From: an uncultured Lachnospiraceae bacterium
GTDB taxonomy: Bacteria > Bacillota > Clostridia > Lachnospirales > Lachnospiraceae
Direction: 5' to 3'
Assembly (NCBI GenBank): GCA_946554445.1
Contig: CAMNSD010000027.1
Span: 1 to 60,526, forward strand
DNA: 60,526 bases
Below are positions 60,526 to 60,526 of this stretch, in pieces. Below the pieces are notes generated by a model. The model ran no database searches. It was not told the origin of the DNA and saw nothing but the letters and a program-made list of their open reading frames with translations. Within the stretch, counting starts at the first letter, position 1. Each line of letters starts with the position of its first letter. The translations under genes and the position numbers were made by a program.

Positions 60526-60526
60526 T

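Overview
The window looks like a chromosome segment of a gut-type Lachnospiraceae (Clostridia). The signs are strong GGAGG ribosome-binding sites, a tryptophan T-box, single-chain PurL, QueH, a clostridial-type MalEFG/lipoprotein amylase cluster and an Rrf2-headed cysteine/Fe-S cluster. I cannot name genus or species from the sequence alone. Positions 1 to about 46,350 are moderate-GC core genome. From 46,353 to the end, just after a tRNA pair, the sequence becomes clearly AT-richer and carries mobile-element genes, so this part is an integrated island whose far end lies outside the window.

Core region. 188-6115: maltodextrin-type ABC importer (binding lipoprotein and two permeases) and a lipoprotein GH13 amylase, with a tandem hairpin-repeat block between malE and malF. 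6218-13680: OFA-type MFS carrier, a large cyclic-nucleotide-binding-domain protein, a small uncharacterised protein, a TetR regulator, and an AstE/AspA-like zinc hydrolase next to a paralogue that has lost its zinc ligands. 13806-17654: purL. 17836-20639: AraC regulator divergent from a D-lyxose-isomerase-like protein and an iron alcohol dehydrogenase. 20676-22972: methyltransferase and PadR regulator diverging from a perfect 21-bp inverted repeat, then a polyferredoxin-like membrane protein. 22973-27664: promoter with a palindromic operator, a 23-codon leader ORF ending W-R-C-W-R, then metY, cysK, a NifS-type desulfurase, a NifU/IscU scaffold and an Rrf2 regulator. 28429-35546: Trp T-box followed by trpEGDCFBA. 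35576-38170: MBOAT acyltransferase (frame broken at a run of ten G) and its SGNH/DltD-like partner. 38221-46107: carA, carB, a small membrane protein, queH and argS. 46191-46352: tRNA-Val and tRNA-Met.

Island (46,353-end). It holds three phased direct repeats beside the tRNA, a phage-like protein, two HU-like proteins, a Cys-rich mini-protein, a primase/replication protein followed by a 23-bp-arm inverted repeat, a NUMOD4/HNH-like protein, a charged coiled-coil protein, and an 861-aa NACHT-type STAND NTPase with a pentapeptide-repeat C-terminus, which is a candidate anti-phage NLR-like protein. Next come a catalytic-domain-only tyrosine recombinase, a candidate type I toxin/antisense-RNA pair, a VapBC-like PIN module with a third small gene, an XRE-type regulator, an HNH nuclease, a zinc-ribbon coiled-coil protein and a protein with a non-specific-endonuclease toxin-like domain. 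No relaxase, conjugation gene or far att site is visible.

How it works together: the core encodes starch/maltodextrin capture and biosynthesis of tryptophan, cysteine/homocysteine, Fe-S clusters, purines and carbamoyl phosphate. Much of the expected control is readable in the DNA (T-box, Rrf2-type palindrome, PadR-locus palindrome). The island combines replication functions with a dense set of defence and toxin genes.
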